Source of the DNA: Pseudomonas sp. Irchel 3E20
GTDB taxonomy: Bacteria; Pseudomonadota; Gammaproteobacteria; Pseudomonadales; Pseudomonadaceae
Length of the DNA stretch: 64,000 bases
Assembly (NCBI RefSeq): GCF_900187645.1
Contig: NZ_FYEE01000016.1
Span: 1-64,000, forward strand
Reading direction: 5' to 3'
Notes under the pieces: generated by a model
Databases searched by the model: none
What the model was told of the DNA's origin: nothing
Seen by the model: only the letters and a program-made list of their open reading frames with translations
Program-made: the position numbers and the translations under genes
In this document: positions 27,916-36,954 of the stretch, in pieces
Layout of the letters: every line of letters begins with the position of its first letter
How positions within the stretch are numbered: position 1 is the stretch's first letter

Positions 27916-28359
27916 CTATGCCATGCCCAATTCGTGCTTGACCAGCGCCAGCAGCTTGTCGGTATCGATGGGCTTGAGCAAAAAATCCACCACGTTCAAA
28001 TGCATGGCGGCGATGGCGTCGCCCACTTCGGCGTCGCCGGAAACGATGATGATCGGCAGCGCTGCGCGCACCGATTCGCGCACCTGGCGGATCAGGTCCA
28101 GGCCATCGAAGGGCGCCATGCGCAGGTCAGTAATCAGCAGGCCGATGGAGTTGCGCGAGGCCAAGAGGTCGAGCGCGGCCTTGCCGCTGGCGGCAGTCAG
28201 GCAGTGGATGCCGTCCAGGGCGAGGATTTCTGCGAGAAGCTCGCGGGCATCGCGGTCGTCGTCAACGATCAGTACCCGTTGCGGCGGCAAATCCGGTTCC
28301 AGCATCACGGCACTGAGCGCCTCGCGCTCGGCCTCGCTCAAAATATCGTGGTCAGGCAT
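27916..28359 (-). CDS. Single-domain response regulator
   Basis: 147 residues, essentially one CheY-like receiver (about 25-145) after a short N-terminal tail (MPDHDILSEAEREALSAVM). Acidic pocket RVLIVDDDRDARELL, phosphoacceptor Asp in GLLITDLRMAPFDGLDLI, and the conserved Lys in VDFLLKPIDTDK. There is no output domain, so it probably acts by protein-protein contact with a kinase or effector. No histidine kinase is adjacent. The start at 28359 is preferred over an in-frame one 36 nt upstream because the tail begins MPDHD. It is convergent with glcB and divergent from the cNMP/CBS/DUF294 gene. Confidence 0.88.
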   Translation of the reverse strand: MPDHDILSEAEREALSAVMLEPDLPPQRVLIVDDDRDARELLAEILALDGIHCLTAASGKAALDLLASRNSIGLLITDLRMAPFDGLDLIRQVRESVRAALPIIIVSGDAEVGDAIAAMHLNVVDFLLKPIDTDKLLALVKHELGMA

Positions 28360-28602
28360 AACAATCTCTACAGGTTCAAGACAATCTCCCAGCACAGTGG
28401 TCTGACATCGCCGGGCGAAGCTTCAATGTGCGCTTCGTCGGAAAGTTTTCCAAGAGTGCCGACAAGCGGTTTATTCGCCAGTTCTCGTAGGCCATGTCTG
28501 AATATTTGTGACCGAGCCTAGACTTACGTCCAATGGGCACTGCGCACCGGGCAGCCGACCATGGCCGCCACAACAAATCCAAAAAGACTGCGGTACACGC
28601 CA

Positions 28603-30537
28603 ATGAGCAAAACGGATGCCTTCACCCAGGCAGGGAAAACCGCGGTGTTGCAGAACATCCACGGCACCATGCAGTTCCTGCAGCGCTTCCCGCCCTTCAA
28701 CCAGATGGAAAACGCCCACTTGGCGTACCTGGTGGAGCAATGCCAACTGCGCTTCTATGCCGCTGGCGAGAGTATCGTCAAACCTGCCGACGGGCCGGTG
28801 GAGCACTTTTTTATCGTCAAGCAGGGCCGCGTGGTGGGTGAGCGCCCGCACACGGCGCGGGGCGGTACCGAAACCACGTTCGAGATCACTACGGGCGAGT
28901 GCTTTCCCCTGGCCGCGCTGCTGGGCGAGCGCGCCACCCGCACCGAGCATCGGGCGGGGGAGGACACCTTCTGCCTGCAACTGAACAAACTCGCGTTCAT
29001 CAAGCTGTTCGCCCTTTCCAGCGCCTTTCGCGATTTCGCCCTGCGCGGGGTCAGCAGCCTGCTGGATCAGGTCAACCAGCAGGTGCAGCAAAAAGCCGTG
29101 GAAACCCTCGGCACCCAATACTCCCTGAACACGCGCCTGGGTGAATTGGCCATGCGCCACCCGGTCAGTTGCCTGCCCGCCACGCCCCTGCGCGAGGCGG
29201 TGACGCTGATGCACGAGCAGCAGGTCGGCAGCATTGTGGTGGTGGATGAGCACAAGGCACCGCTGGGCATTTTCACCCTGCGCGACCTGCGCCAAGTGGT
29301 GGCCGACGGCACCAGCGATTTCAACCAAAGCATCGCCCGGCACATGACCCAGGCGCCGTTTTTCCTCAGCCCCGAGCACAGTGCGTTTGATGCGGCCATC
29401 GCCATGACCGAGCGGCATATCGCCCACGTCTGCCTGGTCAAGGATCAGCGCCTGTGCGGCGTGGTGTCAGAGCGCGATCTGTTCTCCCTGCAGCGGGTCG
29501 ACCTGGTGCACCTGGCCCGCACCATCCGCAATGCGCCCCGGGTGGAGAACCTGGTGGCCATGCGCGGGGAAATCGGCCAATTGGTCGAGCGCATGCTGGC
29601 CCACGGTGCGTCTTCGACCCAAATCACCCACATCATCACCCTGCTCAACGACCACACCGTGTGTCGGGTCATCGAGCTGGCCCTGGCCGACAAGGGCGAC
29701 CCCGGCGTGCCGTTCACCTGGCTGTGCTTTGGCAGCGAAGGGCGCCGCGAGCAGACCCTGCACACCGACCAGGACAACGGCATCCTCTTCGAGGCCCGCG
29801 ACGCCGCCCATGCCGCCGAGATCCGCGGCAAGCTGTTGCCCCTGGCGCAGCACATCAACCAGAACCTGGCGTTGTGCGGTTTTACCCTGTGCAAAGGCAA
29901 CATCATGGCCGGCAACCCCGAGCTGTGCCTGTCGCGGGCCGAATGGGCGCGGCGCTTCGCGGCGTTTATCCGCGAGGCGACACCGGAAAACCTGCTGGCC
30001 TCCAGCATCTACTTCGACCTGCGGGTGGTATGGGGTGACGAACAGGGTTGCGAGCAACTGCGCCGGGGCATCCTGGAGCAGGTCGCCGACAACCGCTTGT
30101 TCCAACGCATGATGGCCGAGAACGCCCTGCGCCAACGCCCGCCCGTGGGGCGCTTCCGCGATTTCGTGCTGACGCGCAAAGGCACGGACAAAGCCACCCT
30201 GGACTTGAAAGTGCAAGGCCTGACCCCCTTCGTCGACGGCGCCCGCCTGCTGGCCCTGGCCAACGGCGTGGAAGCCAACAACACCCTCGAACGCCTGCGC
30301 CAATTGGTCGAGCGCGAAGTGATCGAACGCCTGGACGGCGCCGCCTACGAGGAGGCTTACCACTTCATCCAGCAAACCCGCATGCAGCAACACCAATTGC
30401 AGACCCGGGAAAACCTGCCCTACTCCAACCGCGTCGACCCCGACAGCCTCAACCACCTCGACCGGCGCATCCTGCGCGAGTCCCTGCGCCAGGCCCAACG
30501 CCTGCAAAGCAGCCTGGCCCTGCGGTATCAGCTATGA
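28603..30537 (+). CDS. cNMP-binding / CBS-pair / DUF294 nucleotidyltransferase-like signalling protein
   Basis: 644 residues from ATG 28603, starting MSKTDAFTQAGKTAVLQ; ATG 28561 would add 14 residues and neither has a strong SD. Order: a cyclic-nucleotide-binding domain (about 30-140, PVEHFFIVKQGRVVGERP); two CBS motifs (about 175-300, EAVTLMHEQQVGSIVVVDEH and ERHIAHVCLVKDQRLCGVVS); and a DUF294 nucleotidyltransferase-like domain (about 320-460) with the GSEGRREQTLHTDQDNGILF core, GS...D.D like GlnD/GlnE. A C-terminal DUF294_C helical domain ends the protein. It probably senses a nucleotide and modifies a target. It overlaps the exonuclease gene by 4 nt (ATGA), so the two are coupled. Confidence 0.88.
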   Translation: MSKTDAFTQAGKTAVLQNIHGTMQFLQRFPPFNQMENAHLAYLVEQCQLRFYAAGESIVKPADGPVEHFFIVKQGRVVGERPHTARGGTETTFEITTGECFPLAALLGERATRTEHRAGEDTFCLQLNKLAFIKLFALSSAFRDFALRGVSSLLDQVNQQVQQKAVETLGTQYSLNTRLGELAMRHPVSCLPATPLREAVTLMHEQQVGSIVVVDEHKAPLGIFTLRDLRQVVADGTSDFNQSIARHMTQAPFFLSPEHSAFDAAIAMTERHIAHVCLVKDQRLCGVVSERDLFSLQRVDLVHLARTIRNAPRVENLVAMRGEIGQLVERMLAHGASSTQITHIITLLNDHTVCRVIELALADKGDPGVPFTWLCFGSEGRREQTLHTDQDNGILFEARDAAHAAEIRGKLLPLAQHINQNLALCGFTLCKGNIMAGNPELCLSRAEWARRFAAFIREATPENLLASSIYFDLRVVWGDEQGCEQLRRGILEQVADNRLFQRMMAENALRQRPPVGRFRDFVLTRKGTDKATLDLKVQGLTPFVDGARLLALANGVEANNTLERLRQLVEREVIERLDGAAYEEAYHFIQQTRMQQHQLQTRENLPYSNRVDPDSLNHLDRRILRESLRQAQRLQSSLALRYQL

Positions 30538-31241
30538 GCCTGTTCAACTGGCTGCGCCCCAGCGCGCCGACCCTGAGCCCAACCCAGCAACAACGCCTGG
30601 AGGCCCTGGCGCCCGCCGCGCCACTGGACGAGTGCAGCCTGCGCGAGCAGCGCTGGGTGGTGGTGGACCTGGAAACCACCGGCCTGAACCTGAACAAAGA
30701 TGTAGTGCTGTCCATCGGCGCCGTGGTGATCGAAGACGGCGCCATCGATTTTCGTCAACAGTTCGAGCGCACCCTGCAACGCCCCGACCACAGCGTGGGG
30801 CCCAGCGTGTTGATCCATGGCCTGGGGCCCAGCGCGATTGCCGCCGGCAGCGACCCGGTGGAGGCCTTGCTCGACTTCATGGAATTTGTCGGCGATAGCC
30901 CGCTGCTGGCCTTCCATGCGCCCTTCGACCAGCACATGCTCGGCCGCGCCCTGAAAACCAGCCTGGGCTACCGCTTGCAGCACCCGTTCCTGGATGTGGC
31001 GGACATGGCGCCGCTGGTCTGCCCCCAGGCGCACATCCGCGAGGCGGGGCTGGACGACTGGATCGAGCACTTCAAGCTGCACGTGGGCGAACGCCACCAC
31101 GCCAGCGCCGACGCCCTGGCCACTGCCGAGCTGGCGCTGATCCTGTTTAGCCGCGCCCGCCAGCAGCAAATCCACAGCCCGCTGAACCTGCAACAGCGCC
31201 TGGGCCAATGGAAACGCCGACGCCAGGCGCGGTCGTTCTGA
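30534..31241 (+). CDS. DnaQ-like 3'-5' exonuclease
   Basis: 235 residues. An RNase-H-fold DEDD exonuclease: WVVVDLETTGLNLNKDVVLS supplies the first Asp and Glu (motif DxE), LLAFHAPFDQHMLGRAL gives motif II Asp, and HHASADALATAELALILF gives motif III with its final His/Asp (DEDDh type, Pol III epsilon-like). The ATG at 30534 overlaps the stop of the DUF294 gene. This DUF294-exonuclease pair is a recurring Pseudomonas arrangement, but its substrate is not known to me; it may degrade a signalling nucleotide or short oligonucleotide rather than proof-read. Confidence 0.88.
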   Translation: MSLFNWLRPSAPTLSPTQQQRLEALAPAAPLDECSLREQRWVVVDLETTGLNLNKDVVLSIGAVVIEDGAIDFRQQFERTLQRPDHSVGPSVLIHGLGPSAIAAGSDPVEALLDFMEFVGDSPLLAFHAPFDQHMLGRALKTSLGYRLQHPFLDVADMAPLVCPQAHIREAGLDDWIEHFKLHVGERHHASADALATAELALILFSRARQQQIHSPLNLQQRLGQWKRRRQARSF

Positions 31242-31243
31242 CC

Positions 31244-31266
31244 TAGCGGGCTCGCCCGCCTGCTAC
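31244..31266. repeat. GTAGCAAGCGGGC-family repeat (partial)
   Basis: TAGCGGGCTCGCCCGCCTGCTAC, directly after the exonuclease stop; a small imperfect hairpin that may also end the transcript. Confidence 0.45.
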
Positions 31267-31318
31267 AGCAGCACCCGACCAACGCCAATTGCGCCGCCTC
31301 CAGGCTTCTGCCAGAATC

Positions 31319-31337
31319 GCGAACAATTCTCGTTAGC
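31319..31337 (+). promoter_or_regulatory. Candidate Fur box upstream of the ECF sigma gene
   Basis: GCGAACAATTCTCGTTAGC; its complement GCTAACGAGAATTGTTCGC resembles the Fur consensus GATAATGAGAATCATTATC. It lies 27 bp before the GTG start, a promoter-overlapping distance. It fits iron repression of FecI-type sigma genes. Confidence 0.5.
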
Positions 31338-31363
31338 TTAAACTCCTACGTCGGTGATGCCCT

Positions 31364-31882
31364 GTGTCGTCAGTCCAAAACCCCAACAATGAGCTGGTAG
31401 GTTCGCTTTATCGCGACCATCGCGGCTGGCTGTTGGCTTGGCTGCGGCGCAATGTGGCCTGCCCGCAGCGCGCCGAGGACCTGAGCCAGGACACGTTCGT
31501 GCGCCTGCTGGGCCGCGACAGCTTCAACGCCCCGCGTGAACCGCGGGCGTTTTTGGTGGCCATCGCCAAGGGCCTGTTGTTCGACTACTTCCGCCGCGCC
31601 GCGCTGGAACAGGCCTACCTCAGCGAACTGATGCTGATCCCCGTGCACGAACAACCGTCCCCGGAAGAACAGCAACTGATCCTCGAAGACCTCAAGGCCA
31701 TCGATCGCCTGCTAGGCAAGCTCTCGACCAAGGCCCGCGCCGCGTTCCTCTACAACCGTCTCGACGGCATGAGCCACGGCGAAATCGCCGAGCGCCTCGG
31801 TGTGTCGGTGCCCCGCGTGCGCCAGTACCTGGCCCAGGGCATCCGCCAGTGCTACATCGCCCTGTACGGCGCGCCGCAATGA
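31364..31882 (+). CDS. ECF sigma factor, FecI/iron-starvation type
   Basis: 172 residues from GTG 31364. Region 2 is LVGSLYRDHRGWLLAWLRRN, then AEDLSQDTFVRLL and EPRAFLVAIAKGLLFDYFRR. Region 4 ends with the helix-turn-helix RLDGMSHGEIAERLGVSVPR. FecI-type sigmas direct RNA polymerase to the promoter of the neighbouring siderophore receptor when the receptor reports its ligand. It overlaps the anti-sigma gene by 4 nt (ATGA). The upstream Fur-like box would couple it to iron starvation. In arrangement it resembles the P. aeruginosa fox or fiu systems. Confidence 0.9.
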   Translation: MSSVQNPNNELVGSLYRDHRGWLLAWLRRNVACPQRAEDLSQDTFVRLLGRDSFNAPREPRAFLVAIAKGLLFDYFRRAALEQAYLSELMLIPVHEQPSPEEQQLILEDLKAIDRLLGKLSTKARAAFLYNRLDGMSHGEIAERLGVSVPRVRQYLAQGIRQCYIALYGAPQ

Positions 31883-32856
31883 GCCGCGCCGAACGCCAAC
31901 CCGTCTCGGCACAGGTGCTGGACGCCGCGATTGCCTGGCAGTTGTGCCTGGACTGCGGCGCCGCCAGCGCGCTGGAGCGCGAAGCCTTCGCCCAATGGCA
32001 CGCCGCCGCCGAAGAACACGCCCGCGCCTGGCGGCAACTGGGCATGCTCGACCAACGCTTCAGCGCCGCCAGCGGCCCGGCGCGCACGGCCCTGCTGCAA
32101 TCGCGCGAAGGCATCCGCCGGCGCGTGCGCAAACTCGGCACCGGGTTGGCCAGTGTGGTGTTGGTGTGCGGCCTGGCGCTGTTCGCCGGCCCGCGCTACC
32201 TGCCTGTGGATTACTGGCTGGCCGACCAACGCACCGCCACCGGCGAGCAACGCACGCTGCGCCTGGCCGACGGCACCCTTATCAACCTCAACACCCACAG
32301 CGCGATGGACGTGCGCTTCGACGACAAGCAGCGGCGCATCGTGTTGCAGGAAGGGGAAATCCTGGTCGAGACCGGCCACAACGACCCACGCCCGTTTATC
32401 GTCGAAACCGCCGACGGCAGCCTGCGCGCCCTGGGCACACGCTTCTTGGTGCGCCGCGAAGAGGCCGGCACGCGCCTGAGCGTGCTGCAATCGGCCGTGG
32501 CCGCCCACCCGCAGGCCGGCGCCGACGAGCAGATCTACCAGGCCGGCCAGCAAGTGCTGATGCGCCGCGACGGCCTCGGCCCGCTGATCGCCCTCAAGCC
32601 CGGCGCCGACGCCTGGACCCGCGGCATGCTGGTGGTGGACAACGCGCGCCTGGAAGACCTGGTCAACGAACTGAGCCGCTACCGCCCCGGCCACCTGGGC
32701 GTGACCGCGCAAGTGGCCGACCTGCGTATCACCGGCAGCTTCCCGCTGCACGACACCGACCTGGCCCTCACCGCCCTGCTGCCGACCCTGCCGGTGCAGA
32801 TCCAGCAGCACACGCCGTGGTGGGTGACGGTCGAGGCCAAGGTTGAGCCGCTTTAG
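31879..32856 (+). CDS. FecR-type anti-sigma / transmembrane signal transducer
   Basis: 325 residues. A cytoplasmic N-terminal DUF4880-like domain (about 10-60: AIAWQLCLDCGAASALEREA, then FAQWHAAAEEHARAWRQL) binds the sigma factor. One membrane helix lies at about 92-108 (LASVVLVCGLALFAGP). The periplasmic FecR domain contains RTLRLADGTLINLNTHSAMD and IVLQEGEILVETGHNDPRPF. A C-terminal STN-like region (LEDLVNELSRYRPG) interacts with the receptor's signalling domain. It holds the sigma factor until the TonB receptor binds its siderophore. The start ATG 31879 overlaps the sigma gene stop. Confidence 0.92.
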   Translation: MSRAERQPVSAQVLDAAIAWQLCLDCGAASALEREAFAQWHAAAEEHARAWRQLGMLDQRFSAASGPARTALLQSREGIRRRVRKLGTGLASVVLVCGLALFAGPRYLPVDYWLADQRTATGEQRTLRLADGTLINLNTHSAMDVRFDDKQRRIVLQEGEILVETGHNDPRPFIVETADGSLRALGTRFLVRREEAGTRLSVLQSAVAAHPQAGADEQIYQAGQQVLMRRDGLGPLIALKPGADAWTRGMLVVDNARLEDLVNELSRYRPGHLGVTAQVADLRITGSFPLHDTDLALTALLPTLPVQIQQHTPWWVTVEAKVEPL

Positions 32857-33218
32857 CCTCAGAACGCGGTTGGGGCATTTTCCTGTGGGAGCAACGGTCT
32901 TACCTCGACCATTCGTCACCGCCACTCAGTGCCGCCATCGCGAGCAGGCTCGCGCCCACAGAAAAAATAAAATTCCACCCTCACCACCATTCAACTGTGG
33001 GAGCGGGCCTGCCCGCGATGGCGGCAGCACTGTCGATATGTATCCATTCGATGGCCGACCTCATCGCGGGCGAGCGGAGCGGCGCCCGGCCCACACTCAA
33101 ACGACCCACATCCCTCTTTACTTGCTGAATCTAAATTAATTTCATTCACGCCCTATCACTTTTTCCATCTCGTTCGGCACCTAGGCAATTGAGAAATATT
33201 TCCATTCAGGAGCCGCCG
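32857..33218. repeat. REP-rich gap before the siderophore receptor
   Basis: Inverted REP at 32932-32961 (CCGCCATCGCGAGCAGGCTC...) and forward REP at 32995-33024 (CTGTGGGAGCGGGCCTGCCC...), forming a doublet, followed by a third degenerate copy at 33050-33092. The last 100 bp (33115-33206) are AT-rich and should hold the receptor promoter; attgagaaatatttccatt at 33188-33206 is a weak Fur-like match. Confidence 0.65.
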
Positions 33219-35666
33219 ATGTCCCGTTCGTTCGATACCCTGTTGCGCCCCAGCCTGTTGGCCGTCGCCATCGCCCTGTGCGCACCGCTGGCCAGCACTG
33301 CCTTGATCGCCGCCGAGCAGGCGTCCGCCGTGCGGGCCTACAACCTGGCGGCTGCACCCTTGGCCGGCACCCTGAATCAGATCGCCAGCCAGGCCGGCCT
33401 GGCCCTGACCCTGGACCCCGCCCTGGCCGCCGGCAAGACCTCGGCGCCGGTGCAGGGCCAGTTCGACGCCAGCACCGCCCTGCGCCAGGCCCTACGTGGC
33501 ACCGGCCTGCAACTGGAACAGAGCGGCGCCGGCACCTACAGCCTGGCCCCAGTGCCGGAGGGCGCATTGGCCCTGCCGGTTACCAGCATCACCGGCCAGG
33601 CAAACCTGGAAAGCGCCTGGGGCCCGGCCGACGGTTACGTCGCCACCCGCACCGCCGCCGGCACCAAGACCGACACGCCGATTGTCGAAGCACCGCGCTC
33701 GATGACGGTGATTACCCGCGAGCAACTGGACGAGCGCCAAGTGCTCAACCTCAACGACGCGTTGCGCTACACCGCCGGCGTGCAGAGCAGCGGCTACGGT
33801 TCCGACTCGCGCGCCGACTGGCTGCGGGTGCGCGGCTTCGACCCGACCCAGTTCCTCGACGGCATCCCGCTGCCCAAGGGCTCGTTCTCCAACCCCAAGG
33901 TCGAGCCGTGGAACCTGGAACGCATCACCGTGTTGCGCGGCCCGGCCTCGTCCGTGTACGGCCAGACCCCGCCCGGCGGCATGCTCGACATGGTCAGCCG
34001 CCGCCCCCAGGCTGAAAGTGCCCACCAGGTCGAAGCCCAGGCCGGCAGCAACGAACACAAGCAAATCAACTTCGACAGCACCGGCAAAATCGATGACGAA
34101 GGCCGCTTTCTCTACCGCGTCAGCGGCGTGGTGCGCGACAGCAACGCGCCGGTCGATCACATCCCGGACAAGCGCTACAACATCGCCCCCAGCCTGACCT
34201 GGAACATCAACGACGACACCAAGCTGACGTTCATTTCCCAGTACACCCGCGACGATACGGGCATCACCGGGCAGTTCCTGCCGTTGCAGGGCACCCAACT
34301 GCCAGGCAGCAAGATTTCCCACCACAAGAACCTCGGCGAGCCGGGTTGGGACTTCTACGACCGCACCTACTACGCCCTGGGCTACGCCTTTGAAACGCAC
34401 CTCAACGACACCTGGCAGTTCAAGCAAAACCTGCGCTACACCAAGAGCGATTTGGGTTTTCAAGCCGTCAACGTCGGCACCATCAACACGGTCGATGCCG
34501 ATGGCAACGTCAACCGCGAGGCGGGCATCGTCAACGAAGACATCAGCCAGTTCGCCGTGGACAACAACTTCCAGGCTGACTTCCAGACCGGCGCCGTGCA
34601 GCACACCCTGTTGCTGGGCGTCGATCACCAACGCTCCAACACCAACTACCAATGGCTGTACGGCGGCTCGTACACCTACGGCGCCGACGGTAAACCCAAT
34701 GGCTACAACGTGCCGCCGATCAACGTGAACCGCCCGGTGCACGGCCAGGACATGTCCAATGTCAGCTACTTCGCGTTGCAGGACTTTGGCCAGAAAACCC
34801 AGCAAACCGGCGTTTACATCCAGGACCAAATGGCCCTGGACAACTGGCGCCTGACCCTGGGCGGACGTGAAGACTGGGTGCACACCGGCACCACCTTCCA
34901 CAACAGGGGCGACGCCACCAGCACCCAGCGCGACAAAGCCTTCACCGGCAACGTCGGCCTGAGCTACGTGTTCGACAACGGCGTGACGCCGTACCTGTCC
35001 TACACCGAGTCGTTCCAACCGAGCACCGGCGCCAGCGTCGATGCGGCGCAATCGTTCAAACCCACCGAGGGCCGCCAGTACGAGGCCGGCGTAAAGTATC
35101 AACCCGTGGGCAGCCGCAGCCTGCTGACCGCCGCCGTGTATGACTTGCGCCAGAGCAACGTGAAAGTCGCCGAAGGCAGCCTCACCCGCCAGGTCGGCGA
35201 AGTGCAGGTCCGCGGCCTGGAGCTGGAAGCCACCACCCAGGTCAACGACAACCTCAAGGTGGTCGGCTCCTACACCTACACCGACACCGAAACCCTCAAG
35301 GGCAAACCCGACGAAGTGGGCAAGCGTATGGCGCTGATCCCGCGCAACCAGGCCACCCTGTGGGGCGACTACACCTGGAACGCCGGCGTGCTCGACGGCT
35401 TCGGCATGGGCGCGGGCGTGCGCTACGTCGGTGACACCTACGGCAATGCCAGCAACACCGCCGTCGCCCACGTGGGCTCCTACACCGTGTACGACGCCGC
35501 CGTGCACTACGACATGGGCCGCCTGGGCAACAGCCTCAAAGGCATGACCGTCGCCGTCGAAGCCAAGAACCTGTTCAACAAGGACTACCTGGCCAACTGC
35601 GACGGCTACTGGTGCTACTACGGTGACGAACGCAACGTGGTCGCCAGCGTGAATTACAAATTCTAA
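33219..35666 (+). CDS. TonB-dependent siderophore receptor with STN signalling domain
   Basis: 815 residues. The signal peptide ends near ASTALIAAEQ (about 33). The STN signalling domain (about 40-115, YNLAAAPLAGTLNQIASQAG, then LALTLDPALAAGKTSAPVQG) is present, so the protein also signals to the FecR/ECF pair upstream. The plug follows (about 140-260: EAPRSMTVITREQLDERQ, ADWLRVRGFDPTQFLDGIP, LRGPASSVYGQTPPGGML) and then a 22-strand barrel ending in the aromatic YKF. Late Cys pair NCDGYWCYYGDE. Overall it resembles hydroxamate (ferrioxamine/ferrichrome) receptors such as FoxA/FiuA; the exact siderophore is not established. ATG 33219 with CAGGAG upstream. Confidence 0.92.
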   Translation: MSRSFDTLLRPSLLAVAIALCAPLASTALIAAEQASAVRAYNLAAAPLAGTLNQIASQAGLALTLDPALAAGKTSAPVQGQFDASTALRQALRGTGLQLEQSGAGTYSLAPVPEGALALPVTSITGQANLESAWGPADGYVATRTAAGTKTDTPIVEAPRSMTVITREQLDERQVLNLNDALRYTAGVQSSGYGSDSRADWLRVRGFDPTQFLDGIPLPKGSFSNPKVEPWNLERITVLRGPASSVYGQTPPGGMLDMVSRRPQAESAHQVEAQAGSNEHKQINFDSTGKIDDEGRFLYRVSGVVRDSNAPVDHIPDKRYNIAPSLTWNINDDTKLTFISQYTRDDTGITGQFLPLQGTQLPGSKISHHKNLGEPGWDFYDRTYYALGYAFETHLNDTWQFKQNLRYTKSDLGFQAVNVGTINTVDADGNVNREAGIVNEDISQFAVDNNFQADFQTGAVQHTLLLGVDHQRSNTNYQWLYGGSYTYGADGKPNGYNVPPINVNRPVHGQDMSNVSYFALQDFGQKTQQTGVYIQDQMALDNWRLTLGGREDWVHTGTTFHNRGDATSTQRDKAFTGNVGLSYVFDNGVTPYLSYTESFQPSTGASVDAAQSFKPTEGRQYEAGVKYQPVGSRSLLTAAVYDLRQSNVKVAEGSLTRQVGEVQVRGLELEATTQVNDNLKVVGSYTYTDTETLKGKPDEVGKRMALIPRNQATLWGDYTWNAGVLDGFGMGAGVRYVGDTYGNASNTAVAHVGSYTVYDAAVHYDMGRLGNSLKGMTVAVEAKNLFNKDYLANCDGYWCYYGDERNVVASVNYKF

Positions 35667-35681
35667 AAAGAGATAAACCCT

Positions 35682-35771
35682 TGTAGGAGCGAGCCTGCTC
35701 GCGATGGCGGCCGGCCAACCGACAGCGATGTTGGCTGGGCCGGCGCTATCGCGAGCAGGCTCGCTCCCACC
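35682..35771. repeat. Inverted REP pair
   Basis: GTAGGAGCGAGCCTGCTCGCGATGGCGG and, 32 bp on, CGCTATCGCGAGCAGGCTCGCTCCCAC: opposite orientation, as in REP doublets. Confidence 0.75.
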
Positions 35772-35835
35772 CAAGAAAAATCCCGTGACCTATAGGCTGC
35801 CCGCAAGGCAGCCTATTTTTGCCTGTGGAGCCCCG

Positions 35836-36954
35836 ATGAAAAGCCGAACCATCCGCCGCTGGTCTGCGGTTCATACCTGGACCAGCCTGATCTGCACCGC
35901 ATTCCTGCTGATGCTGGCGCTGACCGGCCTGCCGTTGATCTTTCACCATGAAATCGATCACCTGCTGGGCGATGCGCCCGAGCTGGCACAATTGCCCGCC
36001 GATACCCCCCAACTGGACTTGCAGCAACTGGTGCTCAAGGCCCAGGCCCATCGCCCCGGGGAAGTGATGCAGTACTTCGGCTGGGATGAAGAAGACCCCA
36101 ACGGCGTGGTGGCGATCATGGCCGCCACCGCCGGCACCGAGCCCAACGCGTCCCACACCTTCATGCTCGATGCCCGCACCGGCGAGGTGGTGGACATGCC
36201 TTCGGCCAATGGCGGGGTGATGATGTTCATCCTGCGCCTGCATGTGGATATGTTCGCCGGGTTAGCGGGCAAGCTGCTGCTGGCGTTCATGGGCATCCTG
36301 TTCGTGCTGGCGATTGTCTCGGGCGCGGTGTTGTACCTGCCGTTCATGCGCCGCTTGAAATTCGCCACCGTGCGCCACGACAAATCCACCCGCCTGCGCT
36401 GGCTCGACCTGCACAACCTGATCGGCGTCGTGACCCTGACCTGGGCCCTGGTGGTGGGCGTGACCGGGGTCATCAGCGCCTGCGCCGACCTGATTATCGC
36501 GGCGTGGCGCAACGACAGTCTCAGCGCCATGGTCCAGCCCTACCGCGATGCCCCGCCGCTGGCCACGCTGGCCCCGGCCAGCCGCTTGCTCGACATCGCG
36601 CAAGAAGCTGCACCCGGCATGCGCCCGGACTTCATCGCCTTCCCCGGCACGCGCTTTTCCAGCGAGCACCACTACGCGGTGTTCATGAAAGGCAGCACTC
36701 ACCTGACCTCACACCTGCTCACCCCGGTACTGATCGACGCCAGCACCCTCAAGGTCACTGCCGTGGCGCAACGGCCCTGGTACATGGACGCCATGGGCAT
36801 GTCCCAGCCCCTGCACTTTGGCGACTACGGCGGCATGCCGATGAAAATCCTCTGGGCCGTGCTGGACGTGCTGACCATCGTCGTCCTTGGCAGTGGCCTG
36901 TACCTGTGGGTCGTGCGGCGCAAAGCGGCGAAAGCCGTGGAGGTGCCCGCGTGA
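35836..36954 (+). CDS. PepSY-domain inner-membrane protein, FoxB/PiuB-like
   Basis: 372 residues. First helix at about 13-35 (VHTWTSLICTAFLLMLALTG), a periplasmic PepSY-containing loop, then paired helices around 150-185 and 200-225, and a last helix near 345-365 (LTIVVLGSGLYLWVVRR). Conserved His in the helices (WSAVHTW, LRLHVDMFAG, LDLHNLIGVV) could bind haem. Proteins of this family next to siderophore receptors (FoxB, FpvG-like) reduce ferric siderophores in the periplasm to release iron; I infer the same here. ATG 35836 is preferred over longer upstream frames that run through REP sequence. It overlaps the next small gene by 4 nt. Confidence 0.85.
   Translation: MKSRTIRRWSAVHTWTSLICTAFLLMLALTGLPLIFHHEIDHLLGDAPELAQLPADTPQLDLQQLVLKAQAHRPGEVMQYFGWDEEDPNGVVAIMAATAGTEPNASHTFMLDARTGEVVDMPSANGGVMMFILRLHVDMFAGLAGKLLLAFMGILFVLAIVSGAVLYLPFMRRLKFATVRHDKSTRLRWLDLHNLIGVVTLTWALVVGVTGVISACADLIIAAWRNDSLSAMVQPYRDAPPLATLAPASRLLDIAQEAAPGMRPDFIAFPGTRFSSEHHYAVFMKGSTHLTSHLLTPVLIDASTLKVTAVAQRPWYMDAMGMSQPLHFGDYGGMPMKILWAVLDVLTIVVLGSGLYLWVVRRKAAKAVEVPA

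Noticed and set aside
32843..33139. Plus-strand frame of about 98 codons before the siderophore receptor
   Set aside because: Runs through three REP elements, no SD, Arg/Pro/His-rich shadow composition.
33115..33206. Clear Fur box before the TonB receptor
   Set aside because: Only a weak match (attgagaaatatttccatt). Receptor control by the upstream ECF sigma is enough to explain regulation, so no Fur site was annotated.
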